From positions 105,424 to 144,544 of the forward strand of contig NZ_SISF01000013.1 of NCBI RefSeq assembly GCF_004310285.1: 39,121 nucleotides of DNA, in the 5' to 3' direction. The stretch comes from Agrobacterium cavarae (lineage in GTDB: Bacteria > Pseudomonadota > Alphaproteobacteria > Rhizobiales > Rhizobiaceae). Positions 9,401-17,474 of this stretch are shown piece by piece. Position 1 is the stretch's first letter, and the number at the start of each line of letters is the position of its first letter. The notes below the pieces were generated by a model, which saw only the letters and a list, made by a program, of their open reading frames with translations, was not told where the DNA came from and searched no databases. The translations under genes were made by a program, and so were the position numbers.

Positions 9401-9466
9401 CAGCCGGTTCGTTGATTGCGGTGCTTTTGAAACTTAGGTACGAACACCTCCGGTAACAACGGATAG
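9401..9466. promoter_or_regulatory. Shared 66-bp tsaD/hemC divergent promoter region
   Basis: Both operons must start here or inside each other. On the minus strand TTGTTA, a 17-nt spacer and TAAGTT (9427-9455) form a possible promoter for tsaD. On the plus strand TTGATT (9412-9417) and TTAGGT lie 16 nt apart before hemC. Matches are modest, so the boxes are tentative, but the shortness of the gap makes mutual interference likely. Confidence 0.3.
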
Positions 9467-10402
9467 ATGCGGATGCAAACAAAACCTTTCCGAATAGGCA
9501 CGCGCGGTAGCCCGCTGGCACTGGCGCAGGCGTTCGAAACGCGCGACCGGCTGGCGGCGGCGCATGACTTGGCCCCGGAGATGTTCGAAATCGTGCCGCT
9601 CGCGACCAAGGGCGACCGCATGACCGACCGCCCCCTGTCCGAAATCGGCGGCAAGGGCCTGTTCACCGAAGAGCTGGAAGCGCAATTGCTCTCGGGCGAT
9701 CTCGACTTTGCCGTTCACTCGTCCAAGGACATGGCAACCAGGCTACCCGACGGACTGGAGCTGCGCGCCTTTCTGCCGCGCGAAGACGTGCGCGATGCCT
9801 TTATCGGCAGAACTGCACCTCGCCTCCTGGAACTGCCGCACGGCGCCATCGTCGGCTCGGCGTCGCTCCGCCGTCAGGCGCTCATCCGTCGCCTGCGCCC
9901 GGACCTCGAGGTCATCATCTTCCGTGGTCTGGTCGATACGAGACTGCGCAAGCTGGCGGAAGGCCAGGCGGATGCCACCCTGCTTGCCTTTGCCGGGCTG
10001 AAGCGGCTGAACAAGGACGACGTTCCGACCGAACTGCTGGACCCGAAGGAGTTCCCCCCTGCCCCCGCGCAAGGCGCCATCGGCATCGAATGTCGCATCG
10101 GCGATAGCCGGATTCAAGATCTGCTCTCGGCCATCAATGACGGGCCGACCTATGATGCGGTGATGTGCGAACGCGCCTTCCTAGCCGCTCTCGATGGCTC
10201 CTGTCGCACGCCGATTGCGGGGCTTGCCACCTGTCATGGGGAGGACCTGCACTTTCATGGCGTCATCCTCACACCGGATGGGCAGACCGAACATGCCGTC
10301 GAGGTGTCCGGCACGCTTGCCGATGCCGAAACGCTCGGCCGCCAGGCTGGCGAAAAGGTGCGACACGCCGCCGGTCCCAGCTTCTTCGAAAGCTGGACCT
10401 GA
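9467..10402 (+). CDS. hemC: Porphobilinogen deaminase (hydroxymethylbilane synthase)
   Basis: A 311-residue HemC, joining four porphobilinogens into hydroxymethylbilane. The sequence shows [14 protein letters not shown] near the start, the catalytic aspartate in FAVHSSKDM, the arginine-rich cofactor-binding [17 protein letters not shown], and the cofactor-carrying cysteine at residue 246 in [10 protein letters not shown]. Two starts are possible, ATG 9467 and ATG 9473 (MQTKPF); neither has a good ribosome binding site. The hemD ATG follows 3 bp after its stop. Heme synthesis genes tightly coupled in this way form the start of a five-gene cluster. Confidence 0.97.
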   Translation: MRMQTKPFRIGTRGSPLALAQAFETRDRLAAAHDLAPEMFEIVPLATKGDRMTDRPLSEIGGKGLFTEELEAQLLSGDLDFAVHSSKDMATRLPDGLELRAFLPREDVRDAFIGRTAPRLLELPHGAIVGSASLRRQALIRRLRPDLEVIIFRGLVDTRLRKLAEGQADATLLAFAGLKRLNKDDVPTELLDPKEFPPAPAQGAIGIECRIGDSRIQDLLSAINDGPTYDAVMCERAFLAALDGSCRTPIAGLATCHGEDLHFHGVILTPDGQTEHAVEVSGTLADAETLGRQAGEKVRHAAGPSFFESWT

Positions 10403-10405
10403 GCC

Positions 10406-11164
10406 ATGCGCGTCGTCGTGACCCGTCCGATGCGTTCGGGGCAGAAGACGGCGACGCTGTTGCGCGAGCGCGGCCACGAACCCATCCTGATGCCGCTGAC
10501 CGAAGCGGTGCACAAGACGCAAGCCGCAAGGGAGGCGCTGACGCGCCAACCCAACGCTCTCGCCGTCACCAGCGCCGAGGCCCTTCGCGCCCTAGACACA
10601 TCCGGCATCGATCTATCCGGCCATCTCGACCGCCCGGTTTTTGCCGTGGGTGCGGCAACCGCCCAGGCGGCACGCGAGTGCGGATTTAAGACCGTGATTA
10701 CCGGTGAGGGAGATGGCGCGGCACTCGCCCATCTGGTGAAGACGACACTGACGCCGGACGGGCAAGTATCATCGGCAAAACGCCCTGCTGCGCACGTGCT
10801 CTATCTTGCCGGACGGCCCCGTGAGGGCGGCTTCGAAAACACACTCGCGGCAAGTGTCATCACGCTGGATATCGCCGAGATTTACGAGATGCAGCCTGTC
10901 TCGTGGGAAGGGCCAGCCTTGCAGGCCGTGCTCGACATTCCGCCGGATGCGGTTCTCCTCTATTCCCGCGAGACCGCGCGGATCTTCTTTGACCTTGTCC
11001 AGGCCCATGATCTGGCGCCCCTTCTGCACACCAGCCGCTTCATCTGCATCAGCGAAAAGCTTCTGGACGTCGTTCCGACACCGCATCGCAGTCGCGCATG
11101 TGCAAGCGCCACGCCAAGCGAACACGCAATGTTGCAGCTTCTGGACAGGGGCGCTGGAACCTAA
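10406..11164 (+). CDS. hemD: Uroporphyrinogen-III synthase
   Basis: A 252-residue HemD-family protein that cyclises hydroxymethylbilane to uroporphyrinogen III with inversion of ring D. The family is poorly conserved, but the N-terminal RVVVTRPMRSGQKTATLL, the middle VFAVGAATAQAARECGF and ADGVLLYS-type segment (DAVLLYSRETARIFF) are typical, as is its place 3 bp after hemC. The C-terminus is SEHAMLQLLD. It is followed by a 133-bp gap before the Mic60-like gene, which may hold an extra promoter. Confidence 0.93.
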   Translation: MRVVVTRPMRSGQKTATLLRERGHEPILMPLTEAVHKTQAAREALTRQPNALAVTSAEALRALDTSGIDLSGHLDRPVFAVGAATAQAARECGFKTVITGEGDGAALAHLVKTTLTPDGQVSSAKRPAAHVLYLAGRPREGGFENTLAASVITLDIAEIYEMQPVSWEGPALQAVLDIPPDAVLLYSRETARIFFDLVQAHDLAPLLHTSRFICISEKLLDVVPTPHRSRACASATPSEHAMLQLLDRGAGT

Positions 11165-11297
11165 TTCCCTTTCGCCTCTTTCCTTTGCCACCATCACTGA
11201 CTAGGTTTGGGGCGTGGCGACATGCGATCCCGTCTTCCCGAAAGGTGGTACGTCGCCACCGCGACCGAGGAATAGACACGACTAGAATGAGGTTGTC

Positions 11298-12782
11298 ATG
11301 GTATCCGGAAAGCCGCCACGCCACTCCAAATCCAAGACCGAGCCGGTCACGATCGATCTGGACGCCAAGGACGTGACGGATGTCAGCGCCACCAAGCCAT
11401 CCACGTCTGCGGATACGACGGCGACAAGCGCATCAAGTGACGCAAAGCCGGTGACGGAACCGAGCACTCCCGAACCCGTCACGCCAGCGACCGGCGTGGC
11501 GGACGGAGCAAAAGCCGAGAACCCGAAGCCGATCTGGGACCAACCAACCAAATCGCCGATCGAGCCTGAGCCGAATGTCGGAAAACCGCAAGACGCGTCC
11601 GGGAAAGACGAAGGCCCAGCGAAGACGGACGCGACGGTAAAGCAGGAGCCGCCGAAAGCGACAACGGCAGCAGCCTCCACCACCACATCGTCTGCTGCAT
11701 CGAGCAGCGCTGCCGATAGCGCCAAAGCGACATCGAGCACCTTCGGGAAGGACGCCTCAAAGAGCGACCCCTTCAAGCCGCAGACGACGGCATCCACATC
11801 CTCCAGCGCATCGTCGGCCAGCAAGCCGTCGGCAGCCACCACATCGCCATCGAGGGATGCGAAGCCGCAAGGCAATTCCGGCCTGATTGCCGCCGGCATT
11901 GTCGGCGGCCTGATTGCGCTTCTGGCCGCAGGCAGCATGCAATATGCCGGCGTCCTGCCGTCCAGTTCAGCCGATAGCGGTTCGTCGACGGAACTGGCCG
12001 CGTTGAAATCTCAGGTCGCCAGCCTGCAGCAGCAGATCGCCGAAACACCAAAAGGACAGACCGCTGACACGTCTGCGCTCGAGCAGCGCCTTGCCGCACT
12101 GGAAAGCTCCACCGCATCCGGCGGCGACGCCAGCGCTAAGATCTCCCAGCTTGAGACCACGGTTTCGACCTTGCAGTCCGAGCGCGCAGCAGAAGACCAG
12201 AAGATTGCGTCGCTGACGCAGCGGCTCGACGCGGCAGAAACCAAGATCAACGAGCCTCGGGACGATGTCGAAGTGGCGCGCGCCATTGCCTCGGCAGCAC
12301 TCAAGGCGGCGATCGATCGCGGCGGTCCTTTCCTCACGGAACTCGATACACTGTCCAAGGTCACGCCGGACGATCCGGCAATCCAGGCGCTGCGCCCCTT
12401 CGCCAATACCGGCGTACCGACGCGTGCGGAACTGGTGCGTCGTTTCCCCGATGTCGCCAATGCCATGCTGACGGCCCTTCGCCCGACCGATCCGAATGAA
12501 GGCATTTTCGACCGGCTGGCCAACAGCGCCATGTCGCTGGTCAAGGTGCGCCCTGTCGGCAATGTCGAGGGCGAGGGCGACGATGCCAAGATCGCCCGCA
12601 TGGAAGATAAGCTGCAGAATGGCGACCTGAAGGGTGCGGCCCTTGAATGGGATGCTCTTCCCGAAGCCGCCAAGACGGCGTCGGCCGATTACAAGAAGTC
12701 GCTGGACGCACGCATTCAGGTCGAGGATCTCGTCAACAGCACATTGAACCGCGCCGTCAGCAGCACAGGCCAGCAGGGGTAA
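11298..12782 (+). CDS. Mic60/mitofilin-like inner-membrane protein (COG4223 type)
   Basis: A 494-residue protein. Residues 1-190 are low-complexity, rich in Ser, Ala, Thr, Lys and Asp and probably unfolded; one transmembrane segment lies at about 193-222; a coiled coil with heptad-like Leu/Gln/Glu/Ala follows (about 235-340, e.g. LAALKSQVASLQQQIAE); the C-terminal region (about 345-490) resembles the mitofilin signature, ending DLVNSTLNRAVSS. Alphaproteobacterial Mic60 homologues, relatives of the mitochondrial crista-junction protein, are typically encoded between hemD and hemY, exactly as here. Start ATG has GAGG 5 nt upstream. Membrane shaping is inferred from the family. Confidence 0.85.
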   Translation: MVSGKPPRHSKSKTEPVTIDLDAKDVTDVSATKPSTSADTTATSASSDAKPVTEPSTPEPVTPATGVADGAKAENPKPIWDQPTKSPIEPEPNVGKPQDASGKDEGPAKTDATVKQEPPKATTAAASTTTSSAASSSAADSAKATSSTFGKDASKSDPFKPQTTASTSSSASSASKPSAATTSPSRDAKPQGNSGLIAAGIVGGLIALLAAGSMQYAGVLPSSSADSGSSTELAALKSQVASLQQQIAETPKGQTADTSALEQRLAALESSTASGGDASAKISQLETTVSTLQSERAAEDQKIASLTQRLDAAETKINEPRDDVEVARAIASAALKAAIDRGGPFLTELDTLSKVTPDDPAIQALRPFANTGVPTRAELVRRFPDVANAMLTALRPTDPNEGIFDRLANSAMSLVKVRPVGNVEGEGDDAKIARMEDKLQNGDLKGAALEWDALPEAAKTASADYKKSLDARIQVEDLVNSTLNRAVSSTGQQG

Positions 12783-12785
12783 GAC

Positions 12786-14573
12786 ATGACCAGAATCGTT
12801 AGCTTCGTCGTCATCGTCCTTCTCATCGCCGTCGGCTTCGCCTGGCTGGCGGATCGTCCGGGCGTTCTGTCGCTGGAATGGCAGGGGCAGCTGATACAGA
12901 TGAGCATGATGGTGGCGGCCTCCATGGTTGCCGCCCTCATTGCAGCCATTATGATCTTGTGGTGGATGATCAGCACGCTGTGGAACTCCCCACATGCCGC
13001 ACGCCGCTACTTCCGCGCCCGCAAGCGCGACCGAGGCTATCAGGCACTGTCGACCGGCCTGATCGCTGCCGGTGCCGGCAATGCCCTGCTGGCCCGCAAG
13101 ATGACCGCGAGAACACAGGGTCTGCTCAGCGCCGATCAGGAGCCCCTGATCCATCTGTTGGAAGCCCAGGCCGATCTGATCGAGGGCAAGTATGACGCCG
13201 CGCGCCGCAAATTCGAGGCTATGGCAAATGACCCGGAGACGCGTGAACTTGGTCTTCGCGGCCTCTATATCGAGGCACGCCGCCAAGGCGCGCATGAAGC
13301 GGCGTCGCAATATGCCGAGGATGCGGCGAAAAACGCGCCCTATCTGCCCTGGGCCGCGCAAGCGACGCTGGAAAGCAAATGCCGCAGTGGCGAGTGGGAC
13401 GATGCGATCCGCCTGCTCGACCAGCAGAAGGCCGCCCACGTCATCGAGCGTGGCGAAGCCGAGCGCCTGAAGGCCGTGCTTCTGACCGCGAAGGCGGAAG
13501 AGAAGTTCGAGATCGACCCGAAGGGTGCGCGCGACGATGCAAAGTCCGCACTGAAACTGTCGAAGGCGCTCGTGCCGGCAGCACTCGTCGCCGCCAAGTC
13601 CTATCTCCGCGAAGACAATCTGCGCAAGGCGGCCGCCATTCTGGAACCCGTCTGGAAGGCCGAGCCGCATCCACAGATCGCCGAGCTTTATGTTCGCGCG
13701 CGCAGCGGCGATACGGCGATCGACAGGCTGAAGCGCGCCGAGCGGCTGGAGAGCCTGAAGCCAAACAATATCGAATCGCTCTTTGCCGTGGCGCAGGCAG
13801 CATTGGCCGCGCAGGATTTCGACAAGGCGAGAGCCAAGGCACAAGCCGCCGCCCGCATCGCCCCACGCGAAAGCGTCTTCCTGCTGCTGGCCGATATCGA
13901 AGAGGCCGAGACCGGCGATCAGGGCCGTGTGCGTCACTGGATGGCGCAGGCGCTGCGCGCGCCGCGCGACCCGGCCTGGGTGGCAGACGGCATCGTTTCG
14001 GAAAAATGGCATCCGGTCTCGCCGGTCTCCGGCCGTCTCGATGCCTTCGAATGGAAGGCGCCCTTCGGCCAGCTGGAGGGCCCGGTGGAAGATGTGAGCG
14101 TCGATAGCGCGCTCGCATCACTTCCCGACGTGGCGCAGCAGGAAATTCGTGAGCGCATCATCGAAATCCCGGTTCCAGTAAAAACAGAGCCGAAGCCACA
14201 CGTCGAGCCGAAGGTTGAGCCCAAGGCCGAGACGAGGACCACGGTTCATCCCGTTGTCGAAACGCAAAAGCCCAAGGTCCAAGCGGGTGAACCAGCAAAG
14301 GTCACGCCCTCGGCGAAAGCGGAGGAAGTCGTTCCCTTCTTCGGCGGCGCGCCGGACGACCCTGGCGTGAAGAAAGCAGAGGGCGCCCCTCTGGCCGAAC
14401 CCGCAAAGCCCGTGACCCCGGTGACCCAGACATCCAAGGCCGCTGCGCCAAAAACCACAGTGATCGAAAAAAGCGGGGAAGCGGTTCCTTTCTTCGGCGG
14501 TTTGCCGGATGATCCGGGTGTCAAGAAACCCTCTGTCCCCGCGGACGAAAAAAACCGCCTCAATCTGTTTTAA
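12786..14573 (+). CDS. hemY: HemY-family membrane protein with TPR-like repeats
   Basis: A 595-residue protein (not the HemY protoporphyrinogen oxidase of Gram-positives). Two N-terminal membrane helices (about 4-22 and 41-63) and the HemY_N region (SPHAARRYFRARKRDRGYQAL) precede alpha-helical TPR-like repeats to about residue 400. The last 120 residues are Pro/Lys/Glu/Val-rich and disordered and carry the motif VPFFGGxPDDPGVKK twice (516-530 and 567-581). It starts 3 bp after the Mic60-like gene. The biochemical role of HemY is unclear; its location suggests a scaffold connected with heme synthesis or membrane organisation. Confidence 0.9.
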   Translation: MTRIVSFVVIVLLIAVGFAWLADRPGVLSLEWQGQLIQMSMMVAASMVAALIAAIMILWWMISTLWNSPHAARRYFRARKRDRGYQALSTGLIAAGAGNALLARKMTARTQGLLSADQEPLIHLLEAQADLIEGKYDAARRKFEAMANDPETRELGLRGLYIEARRQGAHEAASQYAEDAAKNAPYLPWAAQATLESKCRSGEWDDAIRLLDQQKAAHVIERGEAERLKAVLLTAKAEEKFEIDPKGARDDAKSALKLSKALVPAALVAAKSYLREDNLRKAAAILEPVWKAEPHPQIAELYVRARSGDTAIDRLKRAERLESLKPNNIESLFAVAQAALAAQDFDKARAKAQAAARIAPRESVFLLLADIEEAETGDQGRVRHWMAQALRAPRDPAWVADGIVSEKWHPVSPVSGRLDAFEWKAPFGQLEGPVEDVSVDSALASLPDVAQQEIRERIIEIPVPVKTEPKPHVEPKVEPKAETRTTVHPVVETQKPKVQAGEPAKVTPSAKAEEVVPFFGGAPDDPGVKKAEGAPLAEPAKPVTPVTQTSKAAAPKTTVIEKSGEAVPFFGGLPDDPGVKKPSVPADEKNRLNLF

Positions 14574-14600
14574 GGCAGCCTTTAACGCTCAAGGAGAGCC

Positions 14601-15092
14601 ATGCTCGACCGTATCCAGACCTTCTTCCAAAGCCTGACGAGTGGCGACACGTCTCGCGATTTTCCGCCCGACGACCTGCGCGTTGCCATCGCCGCCCTTT
14701 GCTTTCAGGTGATGGAAGCGGACGGAACGGTGTCCAAGGTGGAGCGTGAGCGCCTGCGCGAATTGCTGCAGGAGCATTATGACCTCAGTTCCGGCAAGCT
14801 GGATGCGCTCATGGATGCGGGGCAGGAAGCCGGCAAGGAGGCGGTGGATTATTACCGCTTCACCACCGACATCCGCCGCCACCTGAACGAACAGGAACGC
14901 GTCGAACTCATCGGCATTCTCTGGGACATCGTCTACGCAGACGGCGAGCGCAACGAGATGGAAGACAATGTCATCTGGCGCATCGCCGAGCTTCTTGGCG
15001 TCTCCGTGCGCGACCGCGTGCTGCAGCGCCAGCAGGTGGCAAGCCACAAGCACCTTGAAGGTCATGATGAGGCCGACGCAGACGCGATCTAA
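14601..15092 (+). CDS. TerB-fold cytoplasmic protein
   Basis: A 163-residue all-helical protein with two related halves: LRVAIAALCFQVMEADGTVSKVERERLRELL and VELIGILWDIVYADGERNEMEDNVIWRIAELLGV (quoted in pieces: AALCFQVMEADGTVSKVE; LWDIVYADGERNEMED). The repeated ADG-x-[VR]-x-x-x-E acid pattern is typical of TerB/DjlA-type domains, thought to bind metal or act as adaptors. It lies 27 bp after hemY with GGAG upstream of its ATG and closes the hem cluster before a terminator. No tellurite role is implied by one TerB domain alone. Confidence 0.85.
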   Translation: MLDRIQTFFQSLTSGDTSRDFPPDDLRVAIAALCFQVMEADGTVSKVERERLRELLQEHYDLSSGKLDALMDAGQEAGKEAVDYYRFTTDIRRHLNEQERVELIGILWDIVYADGERNEMEDNVIWRIAELLGVSVRDRVLQRQQVASHKHLEGHDEADADAI

Positions 15093-15203
15093 GCCGCGTC
15101 GAGCGACGGTGTAGAGCAGTTTTGCGACCAAGACGCGCGGCAGGCTGGAGTGGCAAAGAGAAGGGAGCTGGCGTGAGAGATCCCGTCACGCTTTCGGTGC
15201 AGC

Positions 15204-15231
15204 AAAAGCGAAGGTTGGTCTTCGGCTTTTT
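15204..15231 (+). terminator. Hairpin terminator after the hem cluster
   Basis: Arms AAAAGCGAAG (15204-15213) and CTTCGGCTTTT (15220-15230), with one bulged base and a 6-nt loop, followed by T. It lies 111 bp past the stop of the TerB-fold gene and would end that transcript before the yggT gene. Confidence 0.5.
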
Positions 15232-15351
15232 ACCCACCTTGGAAAGAGGCCGCTAAGACAACACACTTTCTAAACGCGCACTTCCGTGTGACGGTACTTG
15301 TCGGCTCATGTGGTAATGTCTAAATGTCTGCCAACAACATAGGAGACATTG

Positions 15352-15666
15352 ATGGTAGGCATTATCGACGCGGTGATTACAATCATATTATTGGCGTTGC
15401 AAATCTACTGGTGGATCTTGATCGCCAGCGCCATTTTCTCATGGCTCTACGCATTCAATGTCATCAACTCCTCCAATCAGTTCGTAAACGCGATCGGCAA
15501 CTTCCTGTATCAGGCTACCGAGCCGGTTCTGCGCCCCATCCGCCGGGTTCTTCCGAACATGGGTGGCATCGATCTTTCGCCGCTCGTGGTGCTGCTTGGC
15601 ATTGTCTTCCTTCAGATGATCATCGCAAATCCGATCAGACCTTTCCTGATCTCGCTCTTCATTTGA
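15352..15666 (+). CDS. YggT-family membrane protein
   Basis: A 104-residue protein with two hydrophobic stretches (about 5-32 and 72-98) and the family motif [23 protein letters not shown]. YggT proteins are small inner-membrane proteins linked with cell shape or division and osmotic tolerance in other organisms. The ATG at 15352 has AGGAG 6 nt upstream, which decides it over the TTG one codon earlier. Its stop overlaps the proposed start of the DUF167 gene by two bases, a pairing (YggT then DUF167) widely conserved in proteobacteria. Confidence 0.93.
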   Translation: MVGIIDAVITIILLALQIYWWILIASAIFSWLYAFNVINSSNQFVNAIGNFLYQATEPVLRPIRRVLPNMGGIDLSPLVVLLGIVFLQMIIANPIRPFLISLFI

Positions 15667-15977
15667 CGCTCCAGCCCTGGAAGATCGTCGCGCGGCAGAT
15701 TGAGCTGAGAGTGAGGCTCACGCCCTCTGGTGGGCGTGATGCCATCGATGGCGTGGAGAAGGATGCCGAAGGGCTGCCCTATCTCAAGGCCCGCGTCACC
15801 GCCGTGCCGGAAGACGGCAAGGCAAACAAGGCGCTGATTGCGCTTCTGTCAAAGACGCTGAAGATCCCAAAGTCATCGATCAGTTTCGTGTCCGGCGAAA
15901 CATCGCGCAAAAAAATCCTCCGGCTCGATGGCGAACCGGAGGATTTTTTAGGTAAGCTTGAAAAGGTGATTGGCTGA
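15663..15977 (+). CDS. DUF167 (YggU-family) protein
   Basis: A 104-residue DUF167 protein: [51 protein letters not shown] and the C-terminal block with [13 protein letters not shown] are all family hallmarks (shown here in part). No ATG fits, so I take the TTG at 15663 whose last two bases begin the YggT stop codon (TTGA), implying coupled translation; the family usually starts just before the PW dipeptide present here. Function is unknown. A complete bidirectional terminator lies within its last 25 codons (see separate entry). Only 2 bp separate its stop from that of ppa. Confidence 0.88.
   Translation: MTLQPWKIVARQIELRVRLTPSGGRDAIDGVEKDAEGLPYLKARVTAVPEDGKANKALIALLSKTLKIPKSSISFVSGETSRKKILRLDGEPEDFLGKLEKVIG
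15909..15949. terminator. Bidirectional intrinsic terminator embedded in the DUF167 gene
   Basis: Perfect 14-bp arms AAAAAATCCTCCGG (15910-15923) and CCGGAGGATTTTTT (15936-15949) with a 12-nt loop. G/C-rich stem cores and T6 tails are present on both strands, so it can stop yggT-DUF167 (plus) and ppa (minus). It encodes the conserved [14 protein letters not shown] region of DUF167. Confidence 0.8.
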
Positions 15978-15979
15978 AA

Positions 15980-16513
15980 TCAGCCCTGCGCCTTGTAGCG
16001 TTCGACGGCTTCGAGGATCAGCTTCTTGGCAACGTCGACATCCTGCCAGCCGCCCATCTTCACCCACTTGCCGGGCTCCAGATCCTTGTAGTGCTCGAAG
16101 AAGTGCTCGATCTGCTTCAGCGTGATGTCCGGCAGGTCGGTGTAGTTTTTGACCTTGTCGTAACGCTGCGTCAGTTTGGGAGCCGGAACCGCGAGGATTT
16201 TTTCGTCCTTGCCGCCATCGTCTTCCATGATCATCACGCCGATCGGGCGTACATTGATGACGCAGCCGGGTACCAGCGGGCGGGTATTGCAGATCAACAC
16301 ATCGATCGGGTCGCCATCTTCCGACAGCGTGTGCGGCACGAAGCCGTAATTGCCCGGATAGGTCATCGGCGTGTAGAGGAAGCGATCGACGATCAGTGCG
16401 CCAGCATCCTTGTCCATCTCGTACTTGATAGGATGGCCGCCGACCGGCACTTCAACGATCACATTGACGTCTTCAGGCGGGTTCTTGCCGACGGAGATTG
16501 CATCAATACGCAT
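15980..16513 (-). CDS. ppa: Inorganic pyrophosphatase (family I)
   Basis: A 177-residue soluble pyrophosphatase that hydrolyses PPi and so drives biosynthetic reactions. Family I residues are visible: [16 protein letters not shown] (substrate lysines), the tyrosine-rich [17 protein letters not shown], the Mg-binding signature DGDPIDVL, and the later acidic [15 protein letters not shown]. Length is standard for bacterial enzymes. It is monocistronic and convergent with the DUF167 gene, using the terminator that lies inside that gene. Confidence 0.97.
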   Translation of the reverse strand: MRIDAISVGKNPPEDVNVIVEVPVGGHPIKYEMDKDAGALIVDRFLYTPMTYPGNYGFVPHTLSEDGDPIDVLICNTRPLVPGCVINVRPIGVMIMEDDGGKDEKILAVPAPKLTQRYDKVKNYTDLPDITLKQIEHFFEHYKDLEPGKWVKMGGWQDVDVAKKLILEAVERYKAQG

Positions 16514-16755
16514 ACTCTTTCCTTATTTCGGTGAGTTGAGATTGATCCTCGATACTGGGAAAGGCAGCGCTTTGCAACATCGCCCGCCGCAACCTTTGCG
16601 CTTTTGTCGAACCAAGAATGGGCTGAGCTTAAAGGATTGAGAGCGTTACAAGAAACGAGGGGCGAGAAGTCTTAACAGGTGCCCTGGCGGCGTCACGGGA
16701 TCGGGCCAATCGTCATACTTGCGTCAACGCGCACATGACGCGGCTTGAAGAACAG

Positions 16756-17262
16756 TCAGCGCCAGGCGAAACCGATCTTGCGCAGCTGCTTGTCGGCGAA
16801 GTCTTCCATGCCTTCGGCAATATCCTTGCCGCCGTGAGAGCGGAAGAAGCGGCTGGCGACATCGCTGTCCTCGAGGCACCAGGCCACCACGCCATTGCAG
16901 CCGAGCGACTTCAACAGGCGGCGTCCTTCCTTGAAAAGGACGGTCCCAAGGCCGATGCCCTGATATTCCGGACGCAGATAAAGCTCGTAGATCTCGCCAT
17001 CATAGGGAAGACCGCGGGCACGGTTGAGGCCAAGCGTCGTGTAACCGGCGACCACGCCCGCCACTTCGACCACCAGCAGCGTGGCGGAACCGCGGGCAGC
17101 ACGGCGCCACCAGTCCTCGTCACGGCGATCGAGCATCTGCCAGAGCGGCTTGTGCGGAATAAGTCCCGCATAGGCCTGCTCCCAAGACAGCCGATGCGTC
17201 TCTGCAATAGCGGCAGCGTCTTCCGGTTCAGCCCGGCGCACATCGATGGATAACGTTTTCAT
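16756..17262 (-). CDS. GNAT-family N-acetyltransferase
   Basis: A 168-residue single-domain acetyltransferase. The acetyl-CoA binding motif is the PEYQGIGLGTVLFKEGRRLL block (Q/R-x-x-G-x-G/A pattern), preceded by the beta-strand segment EIYELYLRP and followed by VVAWCLEDSDVASRFFRSHGG. The N-terminal VRRAEPEDAAAIAETHRLSWEQAY is typical of RimI-like members. The acceptor substrate cannot be told from sequence. It lies alone between ppa and typA on the same strand, with more than 200 bp on each side, so it is probably transcribed on its own. Confidence 0.9.
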   Translation of the reverse strand: MKTLSIDVRRAEPEDAAAIAETHRLSWEQAYAGLIPHKPLWQMLDRRDEDWWRRAARGSATLLVVEVAGVVAGYTTLGLNRARGLPYDGEIYELYLRPEYQGIGLGTVLFKEGRRLLKSLGCNGVVAWCLEDSDVASRFFRSHGGKDIAEGMEDFADKQLRKIGFAWR

Positions 17263-17415
17263 AACGCGATTCTGGCCCCGGCCATGAAAACTTACCAGCC
17301 ATAAAGGTTAACGGCGGGAAGCTTACCCACAGCCTAATCATGTGGACGATGGGGAAAAGATTAACGCTTTTTTTACCATTGAGACAAGCGGGCTTGATTC
17401 GCGCGGACAAAGAAA

Positions 17416-17446
17416 AACCCGGCTTGAGGCGTGCTCAAGCCGGGTT
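17416..17446 (-). terminator. Strong hairpin terminator of typA
   Basis: Perfect 13-bp arms AACCCGGCTTGAG (17416-17428) and CTCAAGCCGGGTT (17434-17446) with a 5-nt loop, 28 bp past the typA stop. On the minus strand it runs into TTTTTCTTT, a good intrinsic terminator. Confidence 0.85.
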
Positions 17447-17474
17447 CTTGGAAACACGGTTAATAGCAGGGCGA

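Noticed and set aside
11967..14012. A 681-codon open frame on the minus strand
   Set aside because: It is antisense to the Mic60-like gene and hemY; long antisense frames are common in high-GC DNA, and the plus-strand proteins have clear family features.
16721..16741. Inverted repeat GCGTCA/TGACGC after the GNAT gene as a terminator
   Set aside because: Arms are short, the loop is 9 nt and there is no T tract on the minus strand.
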